Source of the DNA: Acidobacteriota bacterium
GTDB taxonomy: Bacteria; Acidobacteriota; Blastocatellia; Pyrinomonadales; Pyrinomonadaceae
Length of the DNA stretch: 7,186 nt
Assembly (NCBI GenBank): GCA_023391155.1
Contig: JAEWBM010000192.1
Span: 1 to 7,186 of the forward strand
Direction: 5' to 3'
Part shown: one piece after another, positions 5,041 through 7,186 of the stretch
Position numbering within the stretch: position 1 is the first letter of the stretch
Layout of the letters: every line of letters begins with the position of its first letter
Program-made: the position numbers and the translations under genes
Notes under the pieces: model-generated
Told to the model about the DNA's origin: nothing
The model's input: the letters and a program-made list of their open reading frames with translations, nothing else
Databases searched by the model: none

Positions 5041-6446
5041 CCAACACGGCTGAGGACAGAAGATCTGTGAACGGCGGCGGAGAGCCGGCAAGTGGCGGTG
5101 CTGCCGAAGCTGCCATCTTTTTTCTTCTTCTGTTTATTCCGATCATCTCGACCATCTTCTTCGGCGCGGTCGACAGCTCCGCGATCGGTATCCTCGGGGT
5201 TTTGGCCGCAGTAATAGCGATTCTCTGGGCGGCGGTTATTACGAAAGAGCGGCGAATTGCATTGCCCTCGCCTATGTTCATCGCCCCTCTCGCCGGCCTA
5301 CTCTTGATCGGCGTCGTTCAACTGCTGCCCATAAGCGGCGCTCCGCCGGGAGCGGAGGTCCTCGCCGTCCCGCCGAGCCGAGCGCTTTCGATCGATCCCT
5401 TCGCGACCCGGATGTTCGTCGTCCGTCTTTTTGTCTACCTCGTCTTTTTCGCGGCGGCCCTTACCTTCATCCGGACCGAACGCCGGGTAAAAGTGACGGT
5501 CATCACGATCGTTGCGTTTGGCGGCCTTATGGCGTTCTTCGCCATCCTGCAGCGAATGGCCGGGGCCGAGGCGATCTACGGGCTGCGAGTAACGCCCCAC
5601 GCGATACCGTTCGGCTCGTTCGTAAACCAGCATCATTTCGCGGCCCTGATGGAGATGACCTGCGGCGTGGGGCTCGGCCTGATCTTCGCCGGCGGCGTCA
5701 AGCGCGATAAGCTTCTGCTGCTGCTGTTGCCCGTCGTCATCATGAGCGCGGCGGTTTTCTTTACCGGCTCGCGCGGCGGGGCCCTTAGCTTTGCCGCCGT
5801 CTTCATATTTGCCGCAGCCGTCGGAACTGTTTTGCGGCATCGGGACGACCAAACCGTTTCGGAATCCGGCGACCGTCGGAAACTTTCCGCCGTCGCGGCC
5901 GCGGCGGCATTTCTGTTCCTAACTCTCGGCCTTGTGTTGTTTCTCGGGGCAGAGGCCAATCTGTTTAGAAGCTTCGGGCTGGAAAGCACTCAGGGCGATG
6001 CCTCGAGCGGGCGGCTGCACTTTTGGTCGGTCGGGCTTCAGATATTCCTGAACAACCCTGTGATCGGCACCGGCCTCGACACTTTCGGAGCCGCCTTCAC
6101 CGAGTTCGATACCCGAAGCGGTATGTACCGCGTAGAAAACGCACACAACGACTACCTTCAGGCCCTTGCCGACTCGGGCATTCTCGGCCTGTTGTGTGTT
6201 GTCGCTTTCCTTGTGCTGATCTTTCGCGGAGCGCTGCGTTCAGTTTCGAGGCTTGAGGGATTTCAAAGGGCTGCGGCAATCGGTGCGATGGCGGGCATTT
6301 TCGGCATCGTGATCCACAGCTTTTTCGACTTCCCGCTCAGGACGACCTCGAACGGATTCTTCTTCCTGCTTCTCACAGCCTTGGCGGTGAATATCCCCGC
6401 CCGCAGGGATCATCGGCGGCGGCGGACTAGCGAACGCGGACGATGA
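5037..6446 (+). CDS. O-antigen ligase/polymerase family membrane protein (Wzy_C type)
   Basis: This 469-residue polytopic inner-membrane protein has roughly 12 hydrophobic segments (about 26-44, 48-68, 80-98, 127-145, 153-171, 198-219, 226-242, 248-266, 284-304, 378-397, 411-431 and 438-452) and a large loop at about 305-375. Family signatures are G-S-F-V-N-Q-H-H-F at 193-201, T-G-S-R-G-G at 243-248, S-G-R-L-H-F-W at 324-330, N-P-V-I-G-T-G-L at 340-347 and E-N-A-H-N-D-Y-L-Q at 367-375, followed by H-S-F-F-D-F-P at 427-433. These mark the WaaL/Wzy_C superfamily, which moves or polymerises undecaprenyl-diphosphate-linked glycan on the periplasmic face; R246 and H370 match the conserved Arg and loop His expected for catalysis. 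Ligase, polymerase and protein O-glycan ligase cannot be told apart by sequence inspection. The C terminus is short and Arg-rich (456-469). The gene overlaps the upstream frame by ATGA and the convergent gene by 20 bp. Confidence 0.93.
   Translation: MTNTAEDRRSVNGGGEPASGGAAEAAIFFLLLFIPIISTIFFGAVDSSAIGILGVLAAVIAILWAAVITKERRIALPSPMFIAPLAGLLLIGVVQLLPISGAPPGAEVLAVPPSRALSIDPFATRMFVVRLFVYLVFFAAALTFIRTERRVKVTVITIVAFGGLMAFFAILQRMAGAEAIYGLRVTPHAIPFGSFVNQHHFAALMEMTCGVGLGLIFAGGVKRDKLLLLLLPVVIMSAAVFFTGSRGGALSFAAVFIFAAAVGTVLRHRDDQTVSESGDRRKLSAVAAAAAFLFLTLGLVLFLGAEANLFRSFGLESTQGDASSGRLHFWSVGLQIFLNNPVIGTGLDTFGAAFTEFDTRSGMYRVENAHNDYLQALADSGILGLLCVVAFLVLIFRGALRSVSRLEGFQRAAAIGAMAGIFGIVIHSFFDFPLRTTSNGFFFLLLTALAVNIPARRDHRRRRTSERGR
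6427..6446. other. 20-bp tail-to-tail overlap of convergent genes
   Basis: The ligase stop TGA at 6444-6446 lies inside the last codons of the - strand gene, whose TAG stop occupies 6427-6429 (read as CTA on +). The two coding ends therefore share 20 bp and leave no spacer for a bidirectional terminator. Both transcripts must run into the opposite gene unless termination happens inside coding sequence. Confidence 0.85.
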
Positions 6447-7186
6447 CATCGCGGGAGCCGCACGACGCCTTAAAGGTTATCTGATAGACTCCGGTCCTTT
6501 CACTCAGGGATGTGACGACAAAGAACGCTCGTCCCCCGACGCCAACGATCTGCGGCTCCAGCTTCACCCGAATATCTTTAGCGCTGCTTGAGATCGCCTC
6601 AAGCGTATCGATCGCCGTTTCATCACTGACCGTTACGATCAGCCCCACCGTCCCGCCGTTGTTGATCAGGGAAATGTTCTCCTGGCTCAGCGAGATCGAA
6701 CACGGCGTCTCGGCCGCATCTTCCGTCTCGGCCCGCCGTGGGCGGCTCGGCGGATTGCCCGAAGCCTCCTCATCGGTCGCCGCCAGTTCCGTCGCGGGCA
6801 CAAGCCGCTTCCGCGTCGGCACGGTAATTACGATCGGCTCAAACAAAGAAGCGGGAGCATCGTCAGCACTCGTCTCATTAGAAATTGTCTCGGCCGGATG
6901 ATCCGCTTCCGCCGCTTCCCTCTCGATACCATCGTCTGTTGTTACCGCAGCTAGGTCGTCTATCTCCTCGATCGTTTCCGGAACCGGTTCAGACTTAGTT
7001 TCATCATCGATGATGTCCGCCTCGACAGTCGGATCAGCGGTCGTTGGTTCGGGGTCCGGCTCTGGAGCAACATCCAGGGGCTGCGGAGCGGCAAATGCCG
7101 CTTCCTCCTCATTCGAAAGTGTGGGCGGAGTCTCTGTTCCGTCCGCTTCCACTTCCTCAGCCGGCACTTCCGTCTCCTCGATCGTC
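6427..7186 (-). CDS. Acidic disordered protein with C-terminal Ig/BACON-like domain (5' end outside window)
   Basis: The frame is open to the right edge (upstream of GTG 7167-7165 it reads T-I-E-E-T-E-), so the true start and any signal peptide or anchor lie beyond it. Counting from that GTG, residues 1 to about 150 are dominated by Glu, Asp, Ala, Pro and Thr and look intrinsically disordered, apart from a short hydrophobic and basic patch at 109-123. Residues about 155-246 form a compact beta-rich domain: C-S-I-S-L-S at 156-161, N-G-G-T-V-G-L-I-V at 170-178, I-R-V-K-L at 199-203, F-F-V-V-T-S at 215-220, and a final strand V-I-V-R-V-R. C156 and C236 are placed to form a disulfide between the first and late strands, which suggests an exported domain. 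The pattern resembles BACON or bacterial Ig-like domains; I do not recognise a specific family. It is transcribed against the polysaccharide genes, so a shared function is not implied. Confidence 0.8.
   Translation of the reverse strand, partial: TIEETEVPAEEVEADGTETPPTLSNEEEAAFAAPQPLDVAPEPDPEPTTADPTVEADIIDDETKSEPVPETIEEIDDLAAVTTDDGIEREAAEADHPAETISNETSADDAPASLFEPIVITVPTRKRLVPATELAATDEEASGNPPSRPRRAETEDAAETPCSISLSQENISLINNGGTVGLIVTVSDETAIDTLEAISSSAKDIRVKLEPQIVGVGGRAFFVVTSLSERTGVYQITFKASCGSRDVIVRVR

Noticed and set aside
5298..5852. 184-residue open frame on the - strand inside the ligase gene
   Set aside because: Its composition (Gln, Asp, Glu, Arg, Gly runs) is the expected complement of hydrophobic membrane-protein codons; the + strand reading has strong family motifs.

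Overview
The window is a GC-rich (about 60% by eye) bacterial chromosome segment that carries part of a surface-polysaccharide (O-antigen, capsule or exopolysaccharide) locus. Five or six genes lie head to tail on the + strand, and one gene on the - strand enters from the right edge. Protein style suggests a Gram-negative-type envelope, and I would guess an Acidobacteriota member (Blastocatellia-like). That guess rests on remembered resemblance of the epimerase-like and TPR/CBM proteins, not on a marker gene, so treat it as low to moderate confidence. Most + strand genes have no recognisable Shine-Dalgarno sequence.

Layout. Positions 1-99 hold eleven units of a degenerate 9-bp tandem repeat that runs to one base before the first start codon and continues off the left edge. 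Next come an RmlC-like cupin (101-583), a 123-nt intergenic stretch with a 12-bp perfect inverted repeat, a GT4 glycosyltransferase (707-1921), and a 600-residue fusion (1968-3770). The fusion joins a WecA/MraY-type polyprenyl-phosphate sugar-1-phosphate transferase to the membrane and nucleotide-binding N-terminal part of a WbpM/FlaA1-type dehydratase, without the dehydratase domain. A membrane-anchored TPR protein (3787-4746) ends at a TAA inside a carbohydrate-binding-like beta domain. The same frame resumes after that stop and completes the domain (to 5040). It overlaps by ATGA an O-antigen ligase/polymerase (5037-6446). The ligase 3' end overlaps by 20 bp the 3' end of a convergent gene (6427 to the right edge) encoding a long acidic disordered segment followed by an Ig/BACON-like domain.

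How they fit together (inference). The fusion protein would load the first sugar phosphate onto undecaprenyl phosphate. The GT4 enzyme would extend the lipid-linked glycan, and the RmlC-like protein would shape a nucleotide-sugar precursor. The Wzy/WaaL-like protein would polymerise or transfer the glycan on the periplasmic face, and the TPR/CBM protein would be an accessory that binds glycan or scaffolds the assembly machinery. No RNA genes, CRISPR arrays, insertion sequences or convincing terminators were seen. The points most worth a second look are the in-frame stop splitting the TPR/CBM gene, the unusual domain fusion, and the tandem repeat that stays open in frame with the first gene.
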